The notes beneath the pieces are model-generated. The model was given only the letters and a program-made list of their open reading frames with translations, searched no databases and was not told where the DNA came from. Shown here in pieces: positions 24,151-35,870 of a DNA stretch of 64,000 bases. Source of the DNA: Stenopsyche tienmushanensis (taxonomy: Eukaryota; Arthropoda; Insecta; Trichoptera; Stenopsychidae); assembly GCA_008973525.1 (NCBI GenBank), contig WACJ01000183.1:1-64000 (forward strand), read 5' to 3'. The translations under genes were made by a program, and so were the position numbers. The first letter of the stretch is position 1; each line of letters starts with the position of its first letter.

Positions 24151-24198
24151 AAAATGTGGTCACCAAATCGGTGCTAACACATTTGGTGACCGCATTTT
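24151..24198. repeat. 18-bp inverted repeat (hairpin)
   Basis: AAAATGTGGTCACCAAAT and ATTTGGTGACCGCATTTT pair at 17 of 18 positions around a 12-base loop. Confidence 0.8.
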
Positions 24199-25429
24199 TA
24201 AAAACATACATACGCCATGAAAAATCATGTCAAAATGGTTGACAATGGTCCTATAAAAAGCTATCTCAAATGTGTTCGCTGTTTATATTTTTTGTAGATT
24301 TGAACCCAAGATTTTTAAGCTATGAGACCAAATACTAAATCATGTGACTATAAATAAGATGCTTTTTGAAGATCATCTTTTAAGAAATGTCTTTTAAAAA
24401 CAGATAAACATCGAATGTTCGCAAAAAGGGAAGAAAAATTGAACTTTTCTTTTGCTAATTTTCAATATAGGCACAATACTGGTAGAAAATAGGTATGTAT
24501 ATTTTATACGAATGCATTTATAAGGGATCATTTTAATCAAATATTCTGAATATTGCTTTTGAAAGAAATTCCACTTGAGAGTCCATTTTTGAAAACTCGT
24601 TAGTATTATTTTGGAATATATAGATTCAAAATTTTCACAACATTTTATACTAGATCTATATATAATATGTATACCGATAAATTTATTTATAAATAATATC
24701 ATCATAGTAAAGCATAAAAAGTCCACTGTAGGACTATCGGTATCCATTTACAGGAAGGGATCACATCCATTTTGTCCGCCTCATACATTTATCTTCTCGT
24801 TCGATATTGAAAGTAACATGACTTTCGAGTTTCATTTAGAATGCTCACTCAGCAAGCCACCCGAATGAATATATCGATAAGTCTCTAAGAATTCAAAGGT
24901 AAATAGGTAAAGCAATCGAATTGAAGAACTCGTAAATCGAAGAAAAGCATCTCTATTCTTAATATTTCTATTGTATATGCAGAACACATTGTTAAGTTTA
25001 AATATTTTTCCTATTTTTGTAATAAAATACTGTGTAATGTTTATATAAATAGTAATCTTTGAAATTTGTATAAAATTTGTGCGTTGATTTTGGTTCAATT
25101 TGTGGTTTAGACAAATGTGAATAATTCAACTCGACTTGCTAATTGCTTTTGCATTGAAAGTTTCCTTGATAGACATGTTAGATCTGAGCCTTCCCAAACA
25201 GACTTATTTTGGAAAAGTTTATATACAAATATATTCATATACAAATGCCACTGGCAATCAAGAAAAATAATTACCACGTACTTTAATCGTATTTTGTCTG
25301 AATAATATTTGATTGCTTGGGATTTCTTGTAGTAGATTCGGGACTCTTTTAAAAGAGGCATTTAACTTCAGATCAGAGTTCTTGTTTGCCCTATGCCACA
25401 TGGTTTAATCTGATGTTCTTCCGCGATTA

Positions 25430-25800
25430 GAAGGAAGTGGTCGCGGATGGACTTGAAAAGGTTTGTTTGAGGCGCTTTGCGGTGTGGGTCCCGAACAGGA
25501 GCCAGGGTCGGACCTTGGCAACATACGTGGGGGTAGAGGGGGTGCCCAGAGTGAGGTAAGTGAAAGCGGACACAATTAGGGATCGGGTGTCGGCAGTGTC
25601 GCCGCGGCGGGAGAGCCGACGTGCCACCGGCGGGCGGATGTCGACGTCTCCGCTGCGGGCGGCCGCTTTCCGCCCTACCGAGGCCCCGGCGGCTTCCGCC
25701 CTTTGCCCGCCCGTACGACCGATTCAATGACTCGGCCTCTTGTTGGAACCCTCGACCCCATCCTCCGGGATCCTCGTGGAACTCGCTAAAAAACGTTCAA
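25430..25800. promoter_or_regulatory. CpG-rich island
   Basis: One of the most G+C- and CpG-rich segments of the window, with many GCGG/CCGC words. A donor-like GAGGTAAGTG occurs at 25553-25562, but no matching exon was found. The minus-strand 119-codon frame is Arg/Pro-rich, as expected by chance in such DNA. It could be an alternative promoter or an enhancer. Confidence 0.35.
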
Positions 25801-26109
25801 CTCAATAAGGGCGGCGAAAGACGACTGTGATCCGATTTATTTCATTATCACAATGTGATTCAGTGCCATGATACCTTGAGAGGATAACATTTTTGCACAC
25901 ATGAAAATACGACAACCGTTTGCATGAAGAGCTCAACCTGATTTTATTCTGATAGATTTCATTTCTAGGAATAGAAATATCAATAAAATAAGGCTCCTTG
26001 GGGTATATCCGTTCGATCTTCAAGAATCAACTTTACTATTTCCTGAGTTAAGAAATGCACTTGTGATAATAAATTTCAAGAAATAATAGAACTAATATAT
26101 TATAAAGAG

Positions 26110-26400
26110 CAGCGGTTCTTAAACTGGGTTACGCGAAAATATAAAAAAAAATATTTTGAACTTGAACAAAATATTTTCGTACAATTATTTACAGAAAACA
26201 TTATAAGATCTATTTTTATCATTTTTTTTAGCAAGAAATATTTGTTTGTTTGAAAAATTAAGTCACACGGGTTGGTATAGGGTCCACCAAAGGAAATTTG
26301 TTTACAAGGGGGTCCGTGGAAAAAAATATGCTGAAAAAAAGTGCGCGAAAGAAATTTTTCTCAAGAGACTACACAGACTACACAAGTTTAAGAACTGTTG
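26110..26400. mobile_element. hAT MITE, complete (C2)
   Basis: The left end CAGCGGTTCTTAAACT and the inverted right end CAACAGTTCTTAAACT match at 14 of 16 positions. The 8-bp flanks ATAAAGAG (26102-26109) and ATATAGAG (26401-26408) match at 7 of 8. It is 291 bp, AT-rich and noncoding. The end sequence resembles hAT elements of the CAGTGGTTCTCAAACTT type. Confidence 0.85.
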
Positions 26401-26575
26401 ATATAGAGTATAGAAGACAAGCTATTCTATATAGTATTCATTTTCATGACGTTCAAAATATGATATGAGAACATTTTAATACGTCTTATCTAGGTTTTCG
26501 TTGGTAGATAAAAGGGTTTGTGTGAGAATTCCTGAATTAAATTGTTATATAATGTATTGATTTTTAAAAATAGGC

Positions 26576-27497
26576 TTAAGGCGTCTTCTCACTTTAGGCG
26601 CCTCAAAAATAGGCTATTTTCGGGATTTTTTTTCGAGGATTTTCGCTAAAAATTATGGGATAAAATGGATTTTATGTAATAAACACATCTTTTAAGTACA
26701 TGAAAAAAAAATATTTTTATATTTTTGAACAATTATTATAATAGAACAGTAGCATCGAAAAACCCGTGTAGAAATGTTATGCTCGTGGCTTGTTGATGGT
26801 ATCTCCGAGATAGGTGATTTGAAACAAAAAAATAAAACAGTTTTAGATTCAGTATATTAGTGGCTATAGCGCATATCATCAGATTTTTGATATTCGCGAA
26901 AATAACAAAATGGCGCACGTTTTTCGAAAAAGTAAAAAATAAACGCGTTTTTTTTGCAGTTTTTTTGTAAAAAAAATTACTTAAAATCAAAATTTCAAAA
27001 ATCTGATGATATGCGCTATAGCCATAACTATGAAGAATATGTCATTCAAATTTCATGACAATCGGCCGGATAGTTTCCGAAATTTCATCAACAAGCCACC
27101 GAAAAACCTTGTTTTGAGATAAACGCGTTTAAAGTTTTGGTTGCAGAAAAATTGCCCAGACACAGCTGTTGAAACACTCGTTGTTATTTTGGGTATTTCC
27201 TCCGAAGATCTTCATAAATTGGTTTCAAAACCTCGTGAACATCCTCAGCTAGAGCAGAAGGATGTTTAAAAGTTTCTATCTGATTGTTTTTCACCACTTT
27301 CTTGTACTTGCACCATGAGTCTGAACAATACGTATGCAGCTGGGTGCTCTCAGGTAGTCACCTAACGGTCGCTCAAAAATGTAGTTAAACTCGTCCGATC
27401 TTTATGAAATTTCGATATAACATTTTTGAAGATATGTACTTTCAAAATTTAAAAAAAAATAAAAATCGATTTTCTTAAATTTGTAAAGTGAGAAGAC
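26576..27497 (-). mobile_element. TTAA-target element A2, right terminus clipped
   Basis: Nearly identical to A1 over its length, starting TTAAGGCGTCTTCTCACTTT. The right end stops at ...GTGAGAAGAC and lacks the last GCCTTAA. It keeps the transposase fragment on the minus strand (about 27129-27348) and the internal 30-bp inverted repeat. The high similarity to A1 suggests both inserted fairly recently. Confidence 0.9.
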
Positions 27498-27604
27498 TCA
27501 TTTTACTCTAATTACTCATTTTCCTTGAAAAATTCTGATGAACATTTGATTAAAGATGCAAATTTGAGTTAATAATGACATATATCCAATTTAACAATGA
27601 TACA

Positions 27605-27934
27605 CAGTAGAACCTCGATTATCCAGATTGTACAAAATAAAACAAAAAATACATAATTTGCCGATTTGCACGAGGAGATTTGTGTCCACTTTTGCTCGCG
27701 TACGTGATGGATTACATATTGTAAAGTTTACTAATGGTTTAATATCAGAAGATTGATATCAAAATATTTTTAAATACAAAATTAAATGGAGATTTCAACT
27801 TCATAGCAAGTTCGGGCTGGTTTGAAAAATTCAAAGGACGACATGGTATCAGGGAACTTTCTGAAAGCTTTCTGCTGACATATCTTTATCAAACACATTA
27901 AGGATTCGACGAAGATACTGGATTAAAATTATCC
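27605..27934 (+). mobile_element. pogo/Tigger element, 5' part
   Basis: Begins CAGTAGAACCTCGATTATCC, a pogo/Tigger-type terminus that also appears inverted at 46276-46296. It then encodes SSGWFEKFKGRHGIREL, the end of the CENP-B-like DNA-binding region. A 45-base stretch matches the pogo copy at 45225. The element stops where mariner sequence starts. Confidence 0.8.
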
Positions 27935-28437
27935 AACAAATCTTAAGCACCAAGATATAAAAAAAGTTTTGCTATGCATTTGGTGGGACTGGAAGGGGGT
28001 AGTTTATTATGAGATACTTCAGCAAGGTGAAACGATCAATTCAAAAAAATATTGTTTCCAACTAGACAATCTAAAGGATGCAATTGCCAGAAAACGGCCA
28101 GAATTAGCAAACAGACGAGGCGTTGTTTTTCATCACGACAACGCCAGGCCTCATGTGTCTATTCTCGTCAGAATTAATTTATTATCATTTGACTGGGATG
28201 TTTTACCTCATCCTCTATACTCTCCAGACATTGGTCCTTCGGATTAATATTTATTTCTTTCATTGCCAACAAACCTGGGAAATTATGGTAAGAAGGCATT
28301 ATGAGGCTTCCGGAAAGATGGAGAAAGGTAATAGAACAAAATGGATCATATAATTTTTAAAAAATTTTGATGTAATACAAATTATTGTTTGTTTTTTTCT
28401 TAATATGAAAACGAAAGAAACTTATGGGACAGCCTAA
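27935..28437 (+). pseudogene. mariner transposase C-terminal half with 3' terminus
   Basis: The frame at 27969-28247 starts within LCIWWDWKGVVYYEIL and carries the second Asp in GVVFHHDNARPHVS and the third in HPLYSPDIGPSD, with normal D34D-type spacing. After a stop, MRLPERWRKVIEQNG gives the mariner tail, with an internal deletion between. The 3' end ACTTATGGGACAGCCTAA is a mariner terminus followed by TA. The N-terminal half is missing; it joins directly to pogo sequence. Confidence 0.88.
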
Positions 28438-31400
28438 TACAATAATAGCTTATTAATTTTTAAGTATGTTTTAAGCGATTACAACAAGGACTTAAATGAA
28501 ATTTTGCATATTATACCAATAATTATGCTGATGTGAATATTGTGAAATATGATTATGATATCCGAAATGAAAAATATTTTTCCTGAAAATTATTATTATA
28601 AGTATTATTTTGTTTATTGAAGAAATGGTTCTATCATAATTTTAAACACCGGGTTGTTATTAAAATACAAGGACCCTGTCAGAAATAGTTGATCTATCCT
28701 CATTCATAATGCCTTGATAATATGTTTATTAAAACTACAATCATTATTATGTTCAACTTTTAAGTTAGCCTCGTTTACATTTTATTTCAACCTTATGCTA
28801 TTCAAACCGCGAACCATTTCCGGACACCGAGAAGCATTTAAGTGACCGGCGGAAAGTTAGCTGAAAGGGTTATCGCCGGAAAAATCGTTACACACCGAAA
28901 ATTCCGATTGCGGAAACGCTTTAAGTAAATAACTCAAACAAATCCGAACATATTATTCGATAAGGTGAAAACTATTTATAATTTGAAAAAAATAAAATAC
29001 GCAATTTGCACTATCGATTATGGAAAATGATCTACAATGCCCATACTCATATATTGTCTAATACATCGCCCGGAATATAGTGAATGAATTTTGCATTTGT
29101 TCATAAAAGCATAATCATTTTGGCAAAAAAGTGGGTCGTGGATAAATTCTAGAATGGATTGTGGTATTTATGCACGATGAAAATGAAAGCTCGTTCCAGG
29201 AAAAATAGGAGAGAGAGCGAAAGTAATGATAACACGGCGAATATTAACTACATAGCCCATGGTTATGTAGCAGGGCCGCTCTTATGAATTCTGCAATATT
29301 ACTGAAGCTATCAAATATTTATATTAAACGTTGTATTTGTCGAAGCATGATATTTGCTGAAGCATGAAGCAGTATTATCACTTGCTACCAGATATTTTCC
29401 TTCAGATCGACTTATTATTTGATGAAACACACGCCAGCGAGCTCTTTAATCCGGGAATATTGGAAAATTTATAGAATTACTCCGAAAAAATTCTCCATAT
29501 TCCCTAATATTACATATCATGGAATTAATTAATTTTCATGTGGAATAAATGAGCAATTGGGATAAAACAGAAATATATCCATATTTGGAGATTATTCTTG
29601 AAAAAGTGTTAAAGGCTTTGTGATTCAAAATGAATTAATATATTCAAGAAAATTGATGCAAATTGATATTTAGGTGAGCCTCACTGGGAATATTTATATT
29701 AAAATCTGGTGATTTTTCATTACCTTTTACCTATGGAATCTTCTATCTGTAAATGAAATTAAAGATTGCCATTTTTCATAAATGTTTAAAGCCATCTTAA
29801 CGATCTCAGCATTGCATTTGTCAAAGGTAAGAATACTGTCTAAACCTGAATCAAAACGATGGATCAGGAATATTAATTATTGCAATGTCTTAAATTTTTA
29901 CGGACTAAAATTAAATTAAACTGTTATCAATATTTTACCAATTACAATTATTTACATACAATAGTATTTTTGTTCCATGATAGCACTGTATTATATCATT
30001 CGTCCTGGATAGAAAAAAAGATATCTATTAAAAACTAAAAGAAAACATATAATATATATTTAATAAATAGATACTCATAAATAATTTCAACACGCGTTTA
30101 TGTGATCTCATGTCGTGAAATCTTATTAAAAGCAAATTAAAGGACGAAAATATATTGATCAGGCAATTTTTTTTTCATATTATACCTCTCAAAATACCCC
30201 CCTATGTCTTCATTATTTAAAATTATAGATTATTTTACGAAAATTGTCTATTTTTTTACATCTCAAAGCCAGAAACATCATCAGTTTTGACCTACCCATA
30301 GTTTTATTTTACTGCTTATTACCATTTGGATGCGGGTTGACCTCTGTGACTCGCGACAGAGATATACAATTTAGCTATGTGCTGAAAAATCAGGGGCTTT
30401 CAATTTACAATGAAATACTATTTTTCATAAAAAATAAAAAACAACTGTCTTGTGTCTCCAATTGATTAGTTTTGGATCCAACATCAATACATTCGATGCT
30501 GTATGGAAACAGATCTATTGTAATTACATTTTTTATACAGTGAATGACACCGTTACAATATTTTACTTTTTTAAAGTACGCATTTTTTTCTGAGACATTT
30601 TATTATGTTTTTAATTGCTCATTATACGTTTAATTGGTTAAGTAGCATTGATTGACAAATCATAAAAAAATATGTTAAAGGTACCTGAGTGTTCTCTTAC
30701 TTTTATGATAAAATATTGCTTAAATTTACCTTCTTTATTTGAAAGACACTTGTGTACACAGCATTGCTAAATTACATTAAGTTTTAGTTATAATGCCTAT
30801 TTGAAGACTTTGCCTAGTTCATCCAATGAGTCTGCTGCCACTCGGTCCTGAAGTAGCTGGCAATTGACGCATCGCCATACATGTCCATGACTTTTCGATT
30901 GTTGTTATACAATTTAATATAAAAATACGTTGTTTAATGCAATGCTTTGTTGTTTAGGAACGCATCCTAAGCATTAAAGTTGGTCTTACTATACTAAAGC
31001 TAAGAAAGGCCTTCTATGATTGATTTTCAATAATGATAAATGGTACTTCGATCTTTTTCTACTTGAAATGCAATTAGAAATCATGATACAAGAATTGGTT
31101 TTACCTGAAATAAACAGCTGTGGATGTTACCTATATTTGATAATATACATGACAAAAATATAATGATTAACCTTTTAACGGCCAGCGATTATAGAGATAT
31201 TATAAATTGCTGTCATGTGGGATCATTTACAGATTTTGAGAATTTCTTGATCAAGATTGTCACAACACATAATGAATATTTCATTAAAATTGATCATCTA
31301 TGATACAACACTAATAATAAGAACATTTTTTTAACAGACATTCTAACCAATACATCCCAAAATAAATTCAGCTGCGTAGTAAAGATCATTCAATAGACAA

Positions 31401-32739
31401 CCCTAATGAGCTCTGTAGAATTTGTTCAAAAATAAAATGGAAATATTAAGATCGATTGAAAAATATTTGTTTTTCTACGAAAAAACATATTGACCCATCG
31501 GTGAGTCGCTAGTTTTTCCTTTTAATTGCTCAGCCTCAGATGTATGACGTCTTTGTTGGTCTAATTATCCTAGCATGAACAAGGACTTTCGATGGGTCTG
31601 CTGCCACTCGAGCCCTAAAGCAGCTTAAGGGACTCTATATGTCACATAGCCTACCCAATTTACCACTATTTACGTCCTTGATCTCAAAATTAGATTTTGT
31701 GGCTTCAATGGCTGAAGTCTGATCTTGCTGTCATCCAAAAATCTTTTGACTTTCTCGAGGCGCATTGCGTCGTGAGCGGTTCCTGGATAAAGGATATGCA
31801 CAATTGATAATGAACTATTAAGCTTTAAAATTTATTAATTGAGTTAATTATTCTAATAATTTAAGTACATCTGCAGGTATAGTGTAATTCGAAGCTTGAA
31901 GTTTTCTGCCTTGTAAGTTGAATTATTGACTTTTCCAATATAGTAGCGCTCTTTCGGGTGTCTCAACGAAGAAGCTGCTAAAATATAAAATAAATTATTT
32001 GATTAAATAAATAAATGTATTTAAAGGATCTGTCGGCTCGTCCTGCGATGGAGTGACGCCTAAGCGCGCACTGCTCGTGTATTAGCCGACTTTAATTTAA
32101 AATTAATATAGCGCAGGCGGCGCGGCGGAAATGAGCTTAGAGCAGCCGAAGGGCAGAGCCGGGAGGGGCCAGAGAACGCAAGCAAAGGGGGAGCAATTTA
32201 ATTATCATTTCACCCACCTCCCATATCTGCCACTTTCGTTGCCAACCCAGCTTTCTCCTCATGAAGCGCGGATTTAATCTCCAAAAGAAAACAGCGCCCG
32301 CCCCTTCCGAGCCCTATTGTACACCGGGACACATTTTCACCGGCACCGCGACAAAACGTGGCGCACCGGTCAATTGTGATGCTGGAATTTAAATTGAAAT
32401 AAACCCAAATCACTGTGGGATCATCACGCCCGTACCGTCAGGGTACTTCAATTCCCTACATAACCATCCGGTCGAAAACCTCCGCCGATACAATTTTTAT
32501 TAAAATTGCTTTACTCGCACAAACTATGGAAACAACAGATGTTCCATTTGAAATTTCCAATTTTATTTGATGAAAACGCTCGATATAGCGGATTAGTTAC
32601 AAGGTTTTTATTATTAAGATTTATGTTCAAAGGCAGATTAAGGACGAAATTAAAAATTAATCCTATTAGTGCCAGATTTGCAACAATAATTAAAATTTTA
32701 TCTTGAGGGCTTCATTGTTGGCGATTTATACGCATAAAT
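28438..32739. other. AT-rich noncoding stretch
   Basis: No gene. Bases about 28800-28930 and 32030-32480 are CpG-richer. Bases about 29840-29880 (AAACCTGAATCAAAACGATG) resemble the SINE body. Two words around TCTGCTGCCACTCG recur at 30830 and 31600. The rest is AT-rich and without recognised motifs. Confidence 0.4.
32030..32480. promoter_or_regulatory. CpG-rich island, possible enhancer or promoter
   Basis: G+C-rich blocks (CGCAGGCGGCGCGGCGG near 32115) surround ATTA-rich words (TTTAATTTAAAATTAATA). No open frame of note, no repeat match in the window. Confidence 0.3.
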
Positions 32740-32895
32740 TTGTGATTTCAGATAGTCCCAAAGGAAGAAGTCTAAATGCGTCAAATTACAAGATCTCAGT
32801 AGCTGTCATATCATCATGTTATCATATGGATGATATCGTCCCAAATTCTGATTTTCATGATTCCCAAGAATTGTGTTTACCAGAATCGCTCTAAC
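32705..32895 (-). pseudogene. mariner-like transposase C-terminal fragment (L family)
   Basis: On the minus strand RSCNLTHLDFFLWDYLKSQI matches the block after the second Asp of insect mariner-like transposases (compare RSCDLTPLDFFLWGYVKSQVY). The same block occurs in the longer relic at 57928-58340. Upstream and downstream parts are lost. Confidence 0.7.
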
Positions 32896-32969
32896 ATTCA
32901 CGATTTTTATACATTATGTAATTCGTATAAGCCAAAAAAATTGATATGAAAGCATCGCTGAATATGTTA

Positions 32970-33005
32970 TTAACCCTTTGCGGTCACTTGTCTATTCTCA
33001 GCTAC
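32970..33005 (+). mobile_element. possible piggyBac-type terminus
   Basis: TTAACCCTTTGCGGTCAC has the TTAA plus CCCTTTGC start typical of piggyBac-like ends. No partner end or transposase was found nearby. Confidence 0.3.
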
Positions 33006-33453
33006 CAAAGATTTTTTATCGTTCCGGTCGTATGTCTGCTTTCAGCCACCACAACAAGGAACCGTACGAATCTTAACTCTATTCATGCATGTATCAGTTT
33101 ATAACTTCTCTGAATGCTCTTAAGTGTCTAAGCGACCTTATGACGAACCAAAATATTGCTCCGACAAATCAGTGATAACGAAACTTAATATTTAAAAATG
33201 CAGTTCATTCTCGCCATGCAAAACACTGTGGCGAATCGGTCGCTTTTTATGAGTGAAGAAATCGACAAGCTTCGGAGATACTTCGCAGAATTTCAAATTA
33301 AGCTTTACAAATTACGTTTAACTATAATAAGGCATCCTCTCTTGTTAAGATATTCTAAAACAATACTCCAAAATGGCAAAAAGAAAGACTGCTTTCAATG
33401 ATAATATAAATTTTAAATAAAAACCTGTTATTAAAACACATTATTATCTAAAC

Positions 33454-33569
33454 CAGCAGCTCTTAAACTTATGTAGTTTTCGAAGCGGACCCCTTACAGC
33501 GTTTTCTGTAAAAAAAAATCCACGAAAATATCATGTTCAAGTAACAACAAAGAAATTTAAGAACCGCTG
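33454..33569. mobile_element. short hAT MITE (C3)
   Basis: The left end CAGCAGCTCTTAAACTTATG and inverted right end CAGCGGTTCTTAAAT belong to the C family. Flanking 8-mers ATCTAAAC (33446-33453) and ATCGAAAC (33570-33577) match at 7 of 8. At 116 bp it is a deletion derivative. Confidence 0.85.
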
Positions 33570-34930
33570 ATCGAAACATACCTCTAATATTCAATAAAGA
33601 ATTGACAAATCTTGTTTATCTTTCATAATCTTGCATGTTTTTTATCAGTGCTCTTTCAATGGGATTTAGTTCCGACCAGTACGACACCCATGTAAACCCA
33701 TATATTATTAGTAAAATAGCATCTCAGGTATTTGATGAAAATTTAATTTTGTTCGAGTTAGATCTGAGTTATCTCTTTTTTACCTGAAATGCCGTCATTA
33801 CATGAATTTTCTTGGATATGACTGTCCTCTCCATCAGTGCTATTCAAACTTCTTCAAATCGATTTAAAAGCGGACTGATTGTAATTAATTTTCCATCTGT
33901 TGGTAAAAGCTTCTAGTTTATGAAATATTTCGATGAAAGGGTTGTTCATACTATTTCTACACGATAAATTGGAATACGGTATGATGTTTGAAAATCTATT
34001 GGATAATAATCTGCAGAAGTTCCATGAGCTTGTATCATTACCAAAACCACAAAGGACCACAGTTTATCATCGATTTTCATTTAAAATATTTTGGATATTT
34101 CAATAAAAATAAGGAAGAAAATTTTATAAAATGTTTTATTTGTTTCACAAATGAAACGCGAAAATGGGGAAACAGAAAACTAAGTGACGGAAAAACTTTA
34201 TCATCATCATCAGAATCATAAATTATATTTTTTGCTTGTTTTTCTTTATTGAAATACTTTGTCTTTGAATTACGTCGATAATATGAATAATATCTTATAT
34301 TTTTATTATAATTAATAAGACGATGAATGAAATTTTGATATATTTGTATGAAAGAATAGTTTTGATGGCAAAAAACTTGTTTTTATTTAGCAGTAATTGG
34401 GAAACTTAAATAAGGCACTTTGTCTTGCAAAAAGCAATTAAAAAATATCTATCTCTATGAATATATATGAATCTATGATAAAAGCACTATCAGCAATTAA
34501 CAGCTTTTAATTTTAAACAAAGCTTGAGAATGTAATCCAAGTACCAATTTTCATGACTGCATCGTCTCTTCCAGAGTAACAAATGTACCTCATTTAGACA
34601 AGAAGATGGCTAGTCCATACCGTCAATTTATCTGATTACTGCTTAGTTAGACAATTATAATAGAGCGTTGGTGCCATTATCATTATTGGTCCATTGGTTG
34701 CATAAGGCTTGGAGAATGTGTCCATACGTAGATTCACTAATTGAATATTCTCGGTCATTGAAGATGTAACATAGCCACACACAAGATAATATTTCTTTGG
34801 AAGCCAAGTTGTATAGTAATATTGTCAGGTTTTTAACTCTTTGATTTAACTTGGCTCATACAAAATTTAAAATTTAAAATAAATAGCTCTCCAAGTGTTA
34901 ACTTAATCCTTGGAGTAGCTAATTTAGATA

Positions 34931-35135
34931 AAACACAATATTCGGTCATTTCTTTGCGTAAACATAAACAATACACTTGAAATCGATTCATTATATCATT
35001 CACCCATCCATATTAGTTGATAAATTTGGGTTAACGATCTATACAATCGTATGATGTACGCAAGATATTCTCTCAGTCTCTGTCTCTCATTCAAAATCTT
35101 TTTAGATACTTTCACAAGAATGCTCTTCTTGAATC
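34931..35135 (-). repeat. dispersed repeat family E, copy 2
   Basis: Inverted relative to copy 1. Shares ATATTCGGTCATTTCTTTGC, GATAAATTTGGGTTAACGAT and the pyrimidine run TCTCTCAGTCTCTGTCTCTC, with AGAATGCTCTTCTT at the far end. Confidence 0.7.
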
Positions 35136-35639
35136 ACTTGCTCGCAAATACGCTCTTCAAAAGGTTAATCTCGCGTTAGAGTTTGAATTCTACTTGCTGC
35201 TTTAGGAGTTCATGAAACAGAAGAGTTTGTCTAAAAATTGGCAATTTCGCCCTGTACACACTTACATTTTAACAGTTGTAACTTGTACTTGTGGTAATTG
35301 TATTTTTTTAATGCGTATTCGCATAAAAAAAGCTTGTACTTTTTTTAGGACAGGAAAAGAGCGAACCGCAAAAAATCTACTGTAGATATCGATGATCATT
35401 TTAATATATTATCATCAAAAATGAATCATCTTATCTGCTGATCGCAAAATCAAATAAACCCAGACAATTTAATGTGTTTTGAGTTAGTTTTTGTGTGTGC
35501 CAAATTGAATTAATATGCGCTTAATGTCCGAAGAAACCCAAATTAAATACATATTGAATAAACTGCTGGCACAAACATATAAAAACTGACAATTTTGGTT
35601 TTTGGAATTATGGCAGAATTATTTAAAATTGGATTTTTT

Positions 35640-35870
35640 TGCCACAAAGTGAAGAGTTTTTGTTCGCTGAACAAAATCGGAACGCTCTTCAGAAGTGTGT
35701 ACAGTGCCTACAATTAAGATGGAGGTAAAAATGTGATGTTGTGGGGTTGCTTCGGAGATGAAAAAAGACTGGGGGCTCAATAAGAATCGACGGAAAGTTA
35801 AATAAAAAAGGTACCTTCAAGTCATCGAATATTAGGGCGAAAATTTACATTGCAGCAATATAATGATCAT
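35640..35870 (+). pseudogene. Tc1-like transposase fragment
   Basis: The + strand reads a degraded KHGGG-type block as GGKNVMLWGCFG, followed by GLGALIRIDGKLNKK-like sequence across frames. This corresponds to the GGGSVMVWGCF...G...DGxM region between the first two acidic residues of Tc1 transposases. Frameshifts are present and no termini were found. Confidence 0.6.

Larger units (their letters stand above)
23701..26109. other. AT-rich noncoding stretch with one CpG island
   Basis: No exon or element was recognised apart from the inverted repeat at 24151-24198 and the CpG-rich island at about 25430-25800. Longer frames at 24394-24747 and 24832-25098 are AT-driven and lack motifs. Confidence 0.4.
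33006..35639. other. AT-rich noncoding stretch with small repeats
   Basis: Holds C3 (33454-33569) and E2 (34931-35135), listed separately. Otherwise no recognisable gene. The open frame at 33988-34221 ends in a Ser run and has no recognised motif. Confidence 0.4.

Noticed and set aside
24394..24747. 117-codon minus-strand frame
   Set aside because: Composition is that of AT-rich random sequence (Ile/Phe/Lys), with no motif, repeat or splice signal.
25368..25727. 119-codon minus-strand frame in the CpG island
   Set aside because: Arg/Pro-rich composition follows from the G+C content; no motif or splice context supports translation.
27491..27510. Shared ACTCATT at the right edge of A2 and in the flank of A1 as evidence of a common larger unit
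   Set aside because: Only seven bases match; in A1 they belong to the interrupted mariner gene, so this is probably coincidence or microhomology at a deletion.
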